A DNA stretch of 64,000 nucleotides from Acidobacteriaceae bacterium. Lineage in GTDB: Bacteria; Acidobacteriota; Terriglobia; Bryobacterales; Bryobacteraceae. Positions 51,822 through 61,373 of this stretch are shown in pieces. Numbering within the stretch: position 1 is the first letter of the stretch; every line of letters starts with the position of its first letter. The translations under genes were made by a program, and so were the position numbers. The notes under the pieces are model-generated. The model was not told the origin of the DNA. It was given only the letters and a program-made list of their open reading frames with translations, and searched no databases. The stretch covers positions 87,361-151,360 of the forward strand of contig JAFAMD010000013.1 in assembly GCA_019233755.1 (NCBI GenBank), given 5' to 3'.

Positions 51822-54800
51822 TCAGGCTGGCATGATCCCGACGGCGGTCAGGCGGCTCACGCGCGGGCCGGGCAGTATGATGCCTGCAAGATTCAGCGGG
51901 TCGGCGGCTGACACAGCAACGGCCGGCTTGTCATCTGGCGTTCGTCGAATCATGCGCAGAAGTTCGAGAGCTTCGGGCCGGGCGAACTGTTCGCCGGTAA
52001 AGCCCGATACGAATCGCCCTCCCCGGATCTCTCCTCGCGCCTCCATTCTCCGAAGCACTGGCAATAGATCGCGCCAGGGCGGGGAAAGCGTTTCCCGCAC
52101 TAATAAGTCGCGCAGGAGGACGCCCCATCGCATGAGTAACTGCCGCGCGAAACGCTCCGCGCGCTCTTCGGGTTTTACCTCATGCGGAACAGTACGCATT
52201 AATGCCCATCGGCCCGCTGCGTGGCGCGGCCGCCTTTTACTGCCTCGACCTTCGCCCCGGCGCCGTTTCGGATCGATCAGAGCGCGCAGATTGTCGAACC
52301 CATCTGCCGTCACTAACCCTCCAGCCAGAAGTTCCCAGAGCCCGTCTTCTACTTCGCTGGCTAACCGGTGAGAGTGCTTGGCCAGGTCGACAAAAAAGCT
52401 GGCTCCGTTGCGCTCCAGGGCGAGTAGCACGTCTTGGGCGGCATGCGATAGTGCCGACGAATCCCGCACAACGCCTGCACTCATCAGCCACTCGGCATCC
52501 TCCCGCAGAAACAACGTGACCGGTGCGATGCGGGTCGGCCGCACGCGCCGGTTTTCCACCAGCGCCGGATGCGGCGAGACTCTCGCCCACATCACTTCGC
52601 CGGAGAAGCAGAGTTCATCGAGAAAATCGGGATCGTATTTCGCAATTCTGCGCGAGAGGATCTCAGACTCCCAGGCAGAGGCGGGGATCTCATAGCCTTG
52701 CAGTTGCTTGATGACCTGCAGTGTCCCGTCGGCGCCATGCAACAGCGTTCCGTGCGAGACATGCTGCCACGACTGCAGGAAGCGCTCGAAATCCAGCGCC
52801 GTTACCGGTTCGATTTCGCGCCGCAAGCGGCCAAGCGTGGCGCGATGTATACGGGCGAGAATGCGTCGGTTGCACCACTCCATTTCGCCTTCGCTATTGC
52901 GAAAATGCCCGCGAAGCACCTGGCCTTGGGCTTCGAGCCGCAGAAGCGCTGCCTCAATTGCTTCAGGAGGAAACCCGATCTTGCCCGTCAGTTCTGATAC
53001 CGTCACCGGCCCCACCGACTCCATCCAGCCGGACACAACCGCCTCGGGGTCTTCTGCAACCGCGGTGCGTTCGGTCGCAACCCAGAAGGCCGTGCCCCCG
53101 CGATTTATGATTGAGGTTCGTCCCGCTGCGGCAAGTTCGTCAAAGAATGTCTGCCATTCCTGGACCGGCTGCAATCGGACCAGCGTCAGCAGCGCGTCGT
53201 GCGCTTCATCGGCATCACGCGCTTCCGGCCATACCTCCGCTGCAATCTGATCAATGACCGCCGGATCAAGAACGCCCTCCCCGCCGGTAACATCCGTTCC
53301 GAGCGTCTGACGCAGTTGAACGGCGCGTGTACGGCGTTCTTCGAGCGGAGCATCGTCCAGAAATGCATACGGATTCGCGTTAAGTATCTCGTGCGAGAAC
53401 TGCGACGCCTGCACGGTATCGATCGCGACCGTACGAATGCGTCCGTCTTCGATGTCCTCCAGAATCCGCTTGAGGCCCTCGATGTCCATGGCCTCGCGCA
53501 GGCAGTTCTCTATGGTTTCTTTCACCAGCGGATGATCCGGTACGCGGATAGGTCCGGTGAGATTTTCGGCGCAGGCAACCTGATCAGGGAAAACCGCCGC
53601 CAACAGATCATCGGCCCGCATGCGCTGTATGGGCGTCGGTATCCGCTTTCCGCCGCGCGATCGCAATACCGCCAGCGCTCGCGTCGTATTCCACCGCCAT
53701 CGCGCGCCGAACATGGGCGCATCGAGCAGCGCCTGCCGCAACACATCTTCAACTGTCGCGGCTTTCAAAAACGCAAATACCAGTTCCAGCGGAAAAGAGT
53801 GTTGCTCGCTGAGCGATAACACAAGGCCGTTATCGGTTGCCGCAGCCTGTAACTCGAAATTGAAGTTGCGGCAAAAGCGTTTCCGAAGTGCGAGTCCCCA
53901 CGCCCTCGTGATGCGCGAGCCGAACGGTGCGTGCAAAACCAATTGCATGCCTCCGGCCTGATCGAAAAAGCGTTCCGCCACAGCCGTCTTCTGAGAAGGC
54001 AACGCACCCAACTCGGAAGTCCCGGCGTGAACGTAAGCTGCTGCCTGTTGCGCTCCTGCCTCGTCCAGCCCGCAGTCGGAAAGAAGAAATGCTGGTGCAG
54101 GTTGCGAATCGGCAAGGATGCGCTCGCGCACGCCGGCGACCTCGGCTGATAATTCCTGTGAGCGGCCTGGGGCCTCACCCAGCCAAAACGGGACGGAAGG
54201 TGCAGCCCCATGTGCATCGTGGACCCGAACGCGTCCGGCTTCTACCCGCTTGATGCGCCACGAGTGGGTTCCTAACAGAAACACGTCACCCACCTGGCTT
54301 TCCACGGCAAAATCCTCGTCCAGAGTGCCAACCGTCTTGCCATCGGGCTCCGCAATCACTGTGTAATTTGCGTTCTCCGGAATGGCGCCGCCGGATGTAA
54401 TGGCAGCGAGACGCGCGCCGCGCCGGCCCTTCACGCGCCCGTTTACCCGGTCGCGATGCAGCAGAGCGCCACTGCGGCCCCGCGAGCTAGCAATGCCCTC
54501 GGAGAGCATTTCCAGAACAGACTCGAAATCTTCGCGCGGCAGGTTGCGGTAGGGATAGGCCGAAGTGAACCGATCGTAGAGATCGTTCTCTTGCCACGCC
54601 TCGGCTGAAGCGGCAGCAACAATCTGCTGCGCCAGAATATCGAGCGCGTTCTGCGGGATCTCGATTCGTTCGAGGTCGCCTTTGCGAATTGCCGAAACCA
54701 CCGCGGCGCATTCAATCAATTCGTCGCGCGTGGTTACGAATAAACGGCCTTTCGGCTTAGCTCCCACCCAGTGGCCGGATCGTCCGATCCGCTGCAAGGC

Positions 54801-55847
54801 GACCGCAATGGATCGGGGTGAACCAACCTGGCAGACCAGGTCGACGGTTCCAATATCGATGCCGAGTTCGAGAGATGCGGTCGCGACCACGGCCCTCAGT
54901 TCGCCCTTTTTTAATCGCGACTCCGCGTCCTGCCGCATCTGGCGCGATAGGCTTCCGTGGTGCGGAAGAACCGCGTCCGCGCCCAGCCGTTCTCCCAGTG
55001 CATGTGCGATCCGCTCCGAAAGGCGGCGAGTATTCACAAAAACGAGAGTTGTGCGATGAGCCAGTACCAGTTCGGCAATCCGGTCATAGACTTCGTTCCA
55101 CATCTCGGTGCTTGCGACGGAGCTGAGTTCATCGCGCGGAACTTCTACCGCAAGTTCCATCTCGCGCCGGTGTCCCACGTCCACAATCCGTGTGTCAGGA
55201 CCGAGCAGACAAGCTACTTCTTCAATCGGCTTGACGGTTGCAGAAAGACCAATCCGCTGCGGCCTGACTTTCGTCAAGGCGTCGAGGCGCGCCAGCGACA
55301 GCATCAGGTGCGAACCGCGCTTGTCGTCTGCCATTGCGTGAATCTCATCGACGATAACCGTGGATGCGGTTCGCAGCATCTCCCGTGACTTCTCCGCCGT
55401 GAGGAGGATGAAGAGCGATTCCGGCGTTGTGACGAGGATGTGCGGCGGTTTCTTCAGCATCTGCGCACGTTCGGAGGTTGGCGTATCTCCCGTCCGGACG
55501 GCGGTTCGGATCGGCGTGAAGGGGATGCCTTCCTGCTTCGCCAGGGTTGCGATCTCCGTCAGCGGCAGCTCCAGATTGCGGTGCACGTCATTGCTCAATG
55601 CCTTCAACGGCGAGACATAGACGACCTGCGTCTCGTCCGCCAGCGTGCCCGCACGCGCGGAGCGGACCAGCCGATCCAGACAGATCAGAAAAGCTGCCAG
55701 AGTCTTGCCTGAGCCGGTCGGCGCGGAAATCAGCGTGTCGAACCCCGAGGAAATCTCACGCCAGCCGAGGGCTTGCGGTTGGGTCGGCGACCCGAAACGT
55801 TCCGTAAACCAGCTTTCAACGATAGGATCGAAACCGGCTAGCGCCAT
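51822..55847 (-). CDS. lhr: Lhr-family superfamily 2 DNA/RNA helicase
   Basis: A 1341-residue ATP-dependent helicase linked to DNA repair. RecA1: SAPTGSGKTLAAFLICLDRL (Walker A), DEIHAMADDKRGSHLMLSLA (Walker B), GLSATVKP (motif III). RecA2: VFVNTRRLSERIAHALG and VATASLELGIDIGTVDLVCQ with QRIGRSGH. The long C-terminal part, including the winged helix and Lhr core, is intact; VIAEPDGKTVGTLDEDF is a family marker. Length is near the usual 1400-1550. Confidence 0.93.
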   Translation of the reverse strand: MALAGFDPIVESWFTERFGSPTQPQALGWREISSGFDTLISAPTGSGKTLAAFLICLDRLVRSARAGTLADETQVVYVSPLKALSNDVHRNLELPLTEIATLAKQEGIPFTPIRTAVRTGDTPTSERAQMLKKPPHILVTTPESLFILLTAEKSREMLRTASTVIVDEIHAMADDKRGSHLMLSLARLDALTKVRPQRIGLSATVKPIEEVACLLGPDTRIVDVGHRREMELAVEVPRDELSSVASTEMWNEVYDRIAELVLAHRTTLVFVNTRRLSERIAHALGERLGADAVLPHHGSLSRQMRQDAESRLKKGELRAVVATASLELGIDIGTVDLVCQVGSPRSIAVALQRIGRSGHWVGAKPKGRLFVTTRDELIECAAVVSAIRKGDLERIEIPQNALDILAQQIVAAASAEAWQENDLYDRFTSAYPYRNLPREDFESVLEMLSEGIASSRGRSGALLHRDRVNGRVKGRRGARLAAITSGGAIPENANYTVIAEPDGKTVGTLDEDFAVESQVGDVFLLGTHSWRIKRVEAGRVRVHDAHGAAPSVPFWLGEAPGRSQELSAEVAGVRERILADSQPAPAFLLSDCGLDEAGAQQAAAYVHAGTSELGALPSQKTAVAERFFDQAGGMQLVLHAPFGSRITRAWGLALRKRFCRNFNFELQAAATDNGLVLSLSEQHSFPLELVFAFLKAATVEDVLRQALLDAPMFGARWRWNTTRALAVLRSRGGKRIPTPIQRMRADDLLAAVFPDQVACAENLTGPIRVPDHPLVKETIENCLREAMDIEGLKRILEDIEDGRIRTVAIDTVQASQFSHEILNANPYAFLDDAPLEERRTRAVQLRQTLGTDVTGGEGVLDPAVIDQIAAEVWPEARDADEAHDALLTLVRLQPVQEWQTFFDELAAAGRTSIINRGGTAFWVATERTAVAEDPEAVVSGWMESVGPVTVSELTGKIGFPPEAIEAALLRLEAQGQVLRGHFRNSEGEMEWCNRRILARIHRATLGRLRREIEPVTALDFERFLQSWQHVSHGTLLHGADGTLQVIKQLQGYEIPASAWESEILSRRIAKYDPDFLDELCFSGEVMWARVSPHPALVENRRVRPTRIAPVTLFLREDAEWLMSAGVVRDSSALSHAAQDVLLALERNGASFFVDLAKHSHRLASEVEDGLWELLAGGLVTADGFDNLRALIDPKRRRGEGRGSKRRPRHAAGRWALMRTVPHEVKPEERAERFARQLLMRWGVLLRDLLVRETLSPPWRDLLPVLRRMEARGEIRGGRFVSGFTGEQFARPEALELLRMIRRTPDDKPAVAVSAADPLNLAGIILPGPRVSRLTAVGIMPA

Positions 55848-55900
55848 GAAAGATTACCTCTTAATAGGATGCCGCAAAGCCCTGCTTCGACATTCGGTGG

Positions 55901-56473
55901 CTAATGAATCTTTTCGTTTCTCTCCAGCATGTCGATAAATTGCCGAATTCGCCGGACGCGGGTTTCAGCCTTCTTGACCGTCTGGATCCGGAACAGGATG
56001 GCATAGCGGTTCGCGCTGTCAAGGGCATGGAAGAAGGCCTTGGCCTTTGGATGATCGTTGAGTGCCGCTTGAAGGTCGCCTGGCACGGTTGCGCGGCTTG
56101 GCGAGTCATATGCTGCCTGCCAGCGTCCGTCTTTTTGCGCGCGTTCAACGGCTTCGAGCCCGGCAGCCTTCATGCGCCCTTCTTCGATCAGGGACGCCGC
56201 TTTCTCCCGGTTAATTTTCGACCAGATGCTCTTCTCTGAACGGGGAACGAATCGCTGCAGCCAGGCTTGGTCACTCTCGCCTCTTTTCTGCCCGTCAATC
56301 CAGCCGTAACACAAGGCCACCTCGACCGCTTCCGCATAGGTCACCGACACCAGGCCCGCACCCTTCTTCGTCAGCCTGAGCCACAGACCACATGATGTGC
56401 GATGGTTCTTCTCCAGCCATGCAGCCCAGGCTTTCCGGGACTTGAACAAATGCGCTGGAGGGGCGTCCGGCAT
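55901..56473 (-). CDS. YdeI/OmpD-associated family protein
   Basis: A 190-residue cytoplasmic protein: FKSRKAWAAWLEKNHRTSCG at the start, then TYAEAVEVALCYGWIDGQKR and RFVPRSEKSIWSKINREKAA. The family includes Bacillus YdeI; its function is not settled. A TTG at 56485 is in frame, but ATG 56473 (MPDAPPAHLF) is preferred. It ends 53 bases before lhr starts. Confidence 0.85.
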   Translation of the reverse strand: MPDAPPAHLFKSRKAWAAWLEKNHRTSCGLWLRLTKKGAGLVSVTYAEAVEVALCYGWIDGQKRGESDQAWLQRFVPRSEKSIWSKINREKAASLIEEGRMKAAGLEAVERAQKDGRWQAAYDSPSRATVPGDLQAALNDHPKAKAFFHALDSANRYAILFRIQTVKKAETRVRRIRQFIDMLERNEKIH

Positions 56474-56553
56474 AATAGCACTCAATCTTGTATCGGTAAA
56501 TACGCGACTATTTCCAATCGGGGAAAGCCGTATAATTCCGTCGGAGGTCTGCG

Positions 56554-56847
56554 ATGCCTACTTACATCATCCTCACACGTTGGACGCATCAGGGCTTACA
56601 GAAGATTAAGGAAAGCCCCTCGCGGCTCGATGCGGGCAGGAAAGCATTCGAAGCTGCTGGAGTCAAGCTGAAAGAGTTCTATATGACATTAGGTCAATAT
56701 GACTCGATAGTCGTGGTCGAGGCGCCTGACGACGCGGCACTCGCCCGGGCCAATCTTGCCCTCGCTTCCAAAGGAAACCTGGAAACGCAAACCCTGCGTG
56801 CCTTTACTGAGGCGGAGTACCGAAAGATTATTTCCGGCATTGAATGA
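56554..56847 (+). CDS. GYD-domain protein
   Basis: A 97-residue ferredoxin-like dimeric alpha-beta protein: MPTYIILTRWTHQGLQKIKE, YMTLGQYDSIVVVEAPDD and ETQTLRAFTEAEYRKII. GYD proteins (named from a Gly-Tyr-Asp, here GQYD) have unknown roles. GGAGG lies about 7 bases before the ATG. Divergent from the YdeI-like gene. Confidence 0.88.
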   Translation: MPTYIILTRWTHQGLQKIKESPSRLDAGRKAFEAAGVKLKEFYMTLGQYDSIVVVEAPDDAALARANLALASKGNLETQTLRAFTEAEYRKIISGIE

Positions 56848-56938
56848 TTGTGTCGCGAATGGAAAAACCCCGAGTATCGTCTACCGAACGATTTACAGAC
56901 TTCATCAATTGCTGCGCTGAACCCGGTAACAGTAAGAG

Positions 56939-57745
56939 CTAAATCTGCGAATACGAACGGGGATTGAGAATCAGGTTCGTTATGTTGGAAACGATCTGCT
57001 CGTAACTGAATTCCGCTGAACTGCTCAGCTTTTTCCAGTCAGGATCAGACCCGAACGCCTTCCATTTCGCATTTAGTTCCGACAGGTCAGGGAAGCTGAG
57101 CATGTAGGTGAGGTTCGGCCGCCGTGATCCGACAAGCGTATCGCCATAAAACACCTGCCAGAAGCCGGCCTTCTCGAAAACTGCGTATTCACCGCTATTG
57201 AACATCTTTACTTTGCGCACGTGATCCGCGTCGCTGGGGCTCTCATACGTGCGAAGCTGAAATACGCGTGAGCCATGCTGCGCGGTTGCCGGTGGAACCG
57301 TAAGGTTGGGATGGCCCTCAAAGGCAATCATGAGCGAACTTTCCATGCGTTCGTATGCCGGCTGCGTAGCGGGTGCATGCAGGAATGCATGACCCGCTTT
57401 CTGATATTCCTCATCTTCGGCTAAGCGCAACTCCGCCGTGACAAGGGCCTCTAGTGATGTACTCGGAATCAAGACATACATCGTGGGCGTCTGCGGACCC
57501 AGATATAGCTCGAAGACCCCGATGGGCTTCATGCCGAGCCGGCTCAACGCGGGAATTAAAGCCTCGGCGAAAAATGTATCGCACAGCTTTGATTGTGGTC
57601 CCGACACGAGATGATAACTGCGAAGTTCGTAGTACTCGCGGTTTCTCGTGCCCGCATCTGCTTGCTTTGAACTGCCTTCCTGCGAAGCAGCGACAGCCAG
57701 TGCCGAAGCAGCAAGTGAAGAAGAAAGAAATTTGCGTCTGATCAT
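56939..57745 (-). CDS. NIPSNAP-family protein with twin-arginine-like signal
   Basis: A 268-residue protein made of two ferredoxin-like NIPSNAP domains (YYELRSYHLVSGPQSKLCDT and RVFQLRTYESPSDADHVRKV). The N-terminus MIRRKFLSSSLAASALAVAA has an RR pair and a hydrophobic stretch consistent with Tat or Sec export. The family is common in Acidobacteriota; its function is unknown. Confidence 0.86.
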   Translation of the reverse strand: MIRRKFLSSSLAASALAVAASQEGSSKQADAGTRNREYYELRSYHLVSGPQSKLCDTFFAEALIPALSRLGMKPIGVFELYLGPQTPTMYVLIPSTSLEALVTAELRLAEDEEYQKAGHAFLHAPATQPAYERMESSLMIAFEGHPNLTVPPATAQHGSRVFQLRTYESPSDADHVRKVKMFNSGEYAVFEKAGFWQVFYGDTLVGSRRPNLTYMLSFPDLSELNAKWKAFGSDPDWKKLSSSAEFSYEQIVSNITNLILNPRSYSQI

Positions 57746-57807
57746 GCAGGGGTGTGACTAGCATTCTATCCGGAGGTAATCGAGGCGACCGGATAGAGCC
57801 TGCTGAT

Positions 57808-58182
57808 CTACGCGGCACTCTTTCCCGTTCTCGGCTTGCGGCCCGATTTCATCGTGCCCCTCAAAAGCGGCCGCACGTCGAAAAACTGCAACCTGCAGGC
57901 GGCGCAATAGTAGAGCGGGGCGCCCAGCAATCTTTCGATCCACCGAAGCGGATTTCGTTGCATTCCTTCGATACGATCGATGCGGGAAAACACCCGCAGG
58001 TTCTGGCCGGCACAACGTGGGCACGAGACATAACGGGAGTCGCGCAGCGATCTCCACCGTGACAGCCGGCACCGGGTTGCGCACTTCGTACAACACTGTG
58101 CTTGCGCGAACAAAACACGTTCTGCCAGAGTGCGGCGCGACCGCCGCATAGCTTCACCACAGCACGGACATGGGGATTCCAC
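57808..58182 (-). CDS. Zinc-ribbon protein, unrecognised
   Basis: A 124-residue protein with four Cys pairs: CPCC near the start, CTKC, CPRC and CAAC, arranged as two zinc ribbons. The rest is Arg-rich. No known family was recognised. The Cys spacing argues that it is a real gene. Confidence 0.6.
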   Translation of the reverse strand: MESPCPCCGEAMRRSRRTLAERVLFAQAQCCTKCATRCRLSRWRSLRDSRYVSCPRCAGQNLRVFSRIDRIEGMQRNPLRWIERLLGAPLYYCAACRLQFFDVRPLLRGTMKSGRKPRTGKSAA

Positions 58183-58247
58183 CAGCCATCCTCCCTTCCG
58201 AATTAGTGCGAATCTAGCATATCGTAAGTACCTGCCCTAGCGTAAAT

Positions 58248-60104
58248 CTACTCGATCGGTTCAATTGCAGGCAGCGGATGAATCGCTTTTGAACCGAGCC
58301 AGGCGGTACGAAACGCAGAGATCTCGGGAGTAATCGGCTGTCTGGCTTTCTCGAACGGGACAATCTCGAGCTTCGGATCTTGCGCCAGGACAAGCCCTAC
58401 GCTCTTGTATCCCGTGCGTGTCTCAATTTCCAACTGAACAAGATCTCCCGGCCGGTGACCGGCCAGCCAGGCGTCCATCTCCGCCGCGCTGCGAATCGGC
58501 TTCCCATCAAATTGTCTGATATTGTCGCTTTCATCCAGGCCCGCGTTGTAGAGAGGCGAATCGCGCAGCGTTTCACTCGCTACCTTCACTCCGCCGTTTG
58601 CATATTCCAATTTCTGTGTACCCAGCCAGACCTTACCCGGATGCGCCAGGCGCAACAGCATGCCTGCGGGTTTCAGGAGTGATTGGTAGTCCAGCGGAGC
58701 TTTGCCGTAAATGTGATCGTGAAAGAGTTGTTCGGCAAACTGCGGGTTGCCGGTCGCTTCCCCAAGCGCCTGCTGCAGATCTTCGAGCTTGTACGGCCGG
58801 TCGATATCGGGATGTTCGCGCCACATCGTACGCATCCAGTCGTCCAGACTCTTGCCCGGAAACTGCTCGCGAATGGCCAGATCGATCCCGAGCGCCAAAG
58901 CCTGACCATACGTGTAGTACGAGATGAAGGTGTTGATGAAATTGTTCGCATCGATGGATGTCGCTGCATCCACAAAGGGGGCCATTTCGCTCATCTGCAC
59001 TACGGTGTGAATGTTGTGTCCTGGTGCCGTCAGCGCGGTATTGACCGCCTGGCCCATGCTGTCTGTGAAATCGTCCAGATTCGACAGGCCCGCGCGCTTC
59101 AGCACGAGCAGGCCGTAATAGTTCGTGAAACCCTCCGCAAACCAGAGTTCGTCCGCCATGTTGGCGCGCTCGAAATCAAACGGTTCGAGCGATTTCGGCC
59201 GTATGCGCTTCACGTTCCAGGAGTGAAAAAACTCGTGCGATACAGTGCCGATCTCGCGGCGGGCATCATCTTTCAGGTTGCCCGTGCCGGTGATGACCGT
59301 CGAATCCCGATGCTCCATGCCATCGAACGAAACGTAAGGAAGATAGTCGATGACAAACGTGTACGTTCCGTTGTCATACTTCGGCAGCGCACCGAAAACA
59401 CCCTCTTCCTCGAGTACAACCGCCTTGCACATGTCGGCGAAGATGGCAGCCTGCCGGTCGGTACCCTGATGGTGCAGCGACAGGCGGAAGGTGGCGTCTT
59501 CCACTTTCCACTCCGGCATCGCGTGGGCGCTCATCTCCACCGGACTATCCATCAGCCACTCCAGATTGGGAGCAGACCAGGTGCCGTCGGTGTGCGGAAT
59601 GAGTTGGGTGGCAATGGCCCAGTTCGAGCCCTGGGGACAAACAAATTTGAGAGTAGAGCGAACGTTCTCGAAACCACGTGCCCACACCAGTACGGCGGGC
59701 ATGTTGAGGTGCGCGTGCGACATGTCGATTGCCGCATATGTGCCATCGGCATGATCGCCGAAGAGCGTGTACTCAAAAACCACGGTACCGTCATGGCCGG
59801 AAACGTCCCACGTGGATGGATCCTGCCGCTTGAAAGCAAGAGTCTTACCCGATCCGTCGGTTGTCCGCACGTTGTACACATTCTTGGCGAATTCGTGTAA
59901 GGCATAGCGGCCTGGCGAAGAGCGGCTCATCAGCACGTGCAGAACCGGTTCGGTGACGCCGCTGAAGGTGGCGCGAACTTCCGCTTCGTGGTGCACTGCG
60001 TTTGGAAAGCTCAGTTCGTACTGGACGGATTGCTCTGCATGCAACGGCAGGGCAATCGCGAAAAAAGAAAAGACAACTGCGGCGGAGCCGATTCTTGCCA
60101 ACAT
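58248..60104 (-). CDS. M61-family metallopeptidase with PDZ domain
   Basis: A 618-residue secreted protease of the glycyl aminopeptidase family. Signal peptide: VVFSFFAIALPLHAEQ. Zinc site HEFFH in VSHEFFHSWNVKRIRPKSLE, with the third ligand Glu in ADELWFAEGFTNYYG. A C-terminal PDZ-like region follows (LRDSPLYNAGLDESDNIRQF). Complete length for the family. Confidence 0.9.
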   Translation of the reverse strand: MLARIGSAAVVFSFFAIALPLHAEQSVQYELSFPNAVHHEAEVRATFSGVTEPVLHVLMSRSSPGRYALHEFAKNVYNVRTTDGSGKTLAFKRQDPSTWDVSGHDGTVVFEYTLFGDHADGTYAAIDMSHAHLNMPAVLVWARGFENVRSTLKFVCPQGSNWAIATQLIPHTDGTWSAPNLEWLMDSPVEMSAHAMPEWKVEDATFRLSLHHQGTDRQAAIFADMCKAVVLEEEGVFGALPKYDNGTYTFVIDYLPYVSFDGMEHRDSTVITGTGNLKDDARREIGTVSHEFFHSWNVKRIRPKSLEPFDFERANMADELWFAEGFTNYYGLLVLKRAGLSNLDDFTDSMGQAVNTALTAPGHNIHTVVQMSEMAPFVDAATSIDANNFINTFISYYTYGQALALGIDLAIREQFPGKSLDDWMRTMWREHPDIDRPYKLEDLQQALGEATGNPQFAEQLFHDHIYGKAPLDYQSLLKPAGMLLRLAHPGKVWLGTQKLEYANGGVKVASETLRDSPLYNAGLDESDNIRQFDGKPIRSAAEMDAWLAGHRPGDLVQLEIETRTGYKSVGLVLAQDPKLEIVPFEKARQPITPEISAFRTAWLGSKAIHPLPAIEPIE

Positions 60105-60139
60105 GAAACGAGGCGAGTATACCAGCCGCGATCAAGCAT

Positions 60140-60904
60140 TTACAGTTCTAGCTTGCCGCTGTAGACCATGTCCTTGAGACGAAATCTCTTGGATACGCTC
60201 AACGACCCGAAGCGCGTCTCGAACACGACCTCTTTGTCGCTCAACATGATGGCGCGGGTGCGCGGAAAGAACAGATGAATGGCGCCGCTTGAGGCGTCCA
60301 GCTTGGCGTTCTCTGGCCGGATGGCTCCGGCCTGGGTAAGCAGCCGTGCATTGGACATGAGACCCTCCAGGATTGCCTCCGGATTATTCGTGTCCACCGA
60401 GTCATCACTGCTGGACTTTGTTTCGGCCATTCCAACAGCATTGTAGTGGCCGGCGGCGGCAAGACCCGTTACCGTGATGATGTAATCCTTGGCTGCCTCA
60501 TCCGCGCTATACGGCGCAGGGCTGGACTTGTTGAACGCCTGTTGCCTCTGCAAAGCGAGCCGCTCGGGCAATGCACTGTCCCATCGGACAGTGACCGTCA
60601 GAGTCGGAACATTGTAGCGGTCATTCCGTCCGACGCCGCCGTCCCACTCGTGCGATTGCTGTTGTCCTGGTAAACCGGCTTCCGCGGCGCCGGGCAAGTG
60701 CTGAGGGGCTGGATCGTCCTGCGGCTGGATGCCGAAAATCGCGCCAGTCGGCTGCGCCCAGGGCGAGTCCTCCAAGACCCGATTCACATCTTGGGCCGTC
60801 CACCCTGCAGGGTCTTTCTTCGACCATGGTTGCGAGGCCGCGAGAAACGCCGGCATGGCCAGGACGAAAGCAGCCATGCGCCAAACGCCTTGCTGAATTT
60901 TCAT
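60140..60904 (-). CDS. Secreted protein of unknown function
   Basis: A 254-residue protein with a signal peptide (MAAFVLAMPAFLAASQ) and WTAQDVNRVLEDSPWAQPTG, a segment seen in GWxTD-like acidobacterial proteins. A central region has VTVRWDSALPERLALQRQ. ATG 60904 puts the signal peptide at the proper place. Same strand as the M61 gene, 35 bases before it. Confidence 0.75.
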   Translation of the reverse strand: MKIQQGVWRMAAFVLAMPAFLAASQPWSKKDPAGWTAQDVNRVLEDSPWAQPTGAIFGIQPQDDPAPQHLPGAAEAGLPGQQQSHEWDGGVGRNDRYNVPTLTVTVRWDSALPERLALQRQQAFNKSSPAPYSADEAAKDYIITVTGLAAAGHYNAVGMAETKSSSDDSVDTNNPEAILEGLMSNARLLTQAGAIRPENAKLDASSGAIHLFFPRTRAIMLSDKEVVFETRFGSLSVSKRFRLKDMVYSGKLEL

Positions 60905-60961
60905 GTTTCTACCGGAGGACGGAACCGCTCGGCCGGCCGTTTCCCCAACACCCATCATCGC

Positions 60962-61252
60962 TTATGGCCGGACACCCAGTTTCTGCAACTGCTCATTCGC
61001 GTCGGCGATCCGCCGCTGCAACTGGGCGCGCTCCGCCAACAGCTTCAGGATTTCGTCTATATCAATGCGCGACAAGACAGAATCGATCTTCGATGGCTCC
61101 CTGGCCAGTAACGCTTCCATCTGACTCGACGCCTTCTTAAGCAGGCTGGCTGCATTCGAGAGTTCGGCATCAATAAAGGACAGCCGTTGCCGGTGAGCCG
61201 CCTTGTGGCGATAGATTCGCCCGATCAGTTCGTCCTGATTGTGCGAATTCAT
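60962..61252 (-). CDS. Small coiled-coil protein
   Basis: A 96-residue helical protein (MNSHNQDELIGRIYRHKAAH to QLQKLGVRP) with two heptad stretches separated by REPSKIDSVLSRIDID. No family known. It lies 57 bases before the secreted protein gene on the same strand. Confidence 0.7.
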   Translation of the reverse strand: MNSHNQDELIGRIYRHKAAHRQRLSFIDAELSNAASLLKKASSQMEALLAREPSKIDSVLSRIDIDEILKLLAERAQLQRRIADANEQLQKLGVRP

Positions 61253-61373
61253 AAAAAATTCGTAAACCCCCGATTTTGTTGACTCTTCCGGCAGTATCGT
61301 CGCAACAAATGAATAGGCTTCCTCGTCAGTGCCTATTAGGAGGCTTTAATCGGTCGTATTAAGCGCAATCTAG

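Noticed and set aside
58683..59900. Long plus-strand open frame of 405 codons
   Set aside because: Lies entirely antisense to the M61 peptidase gene, has no family resemblance, and arises from codon bias of the real gene.
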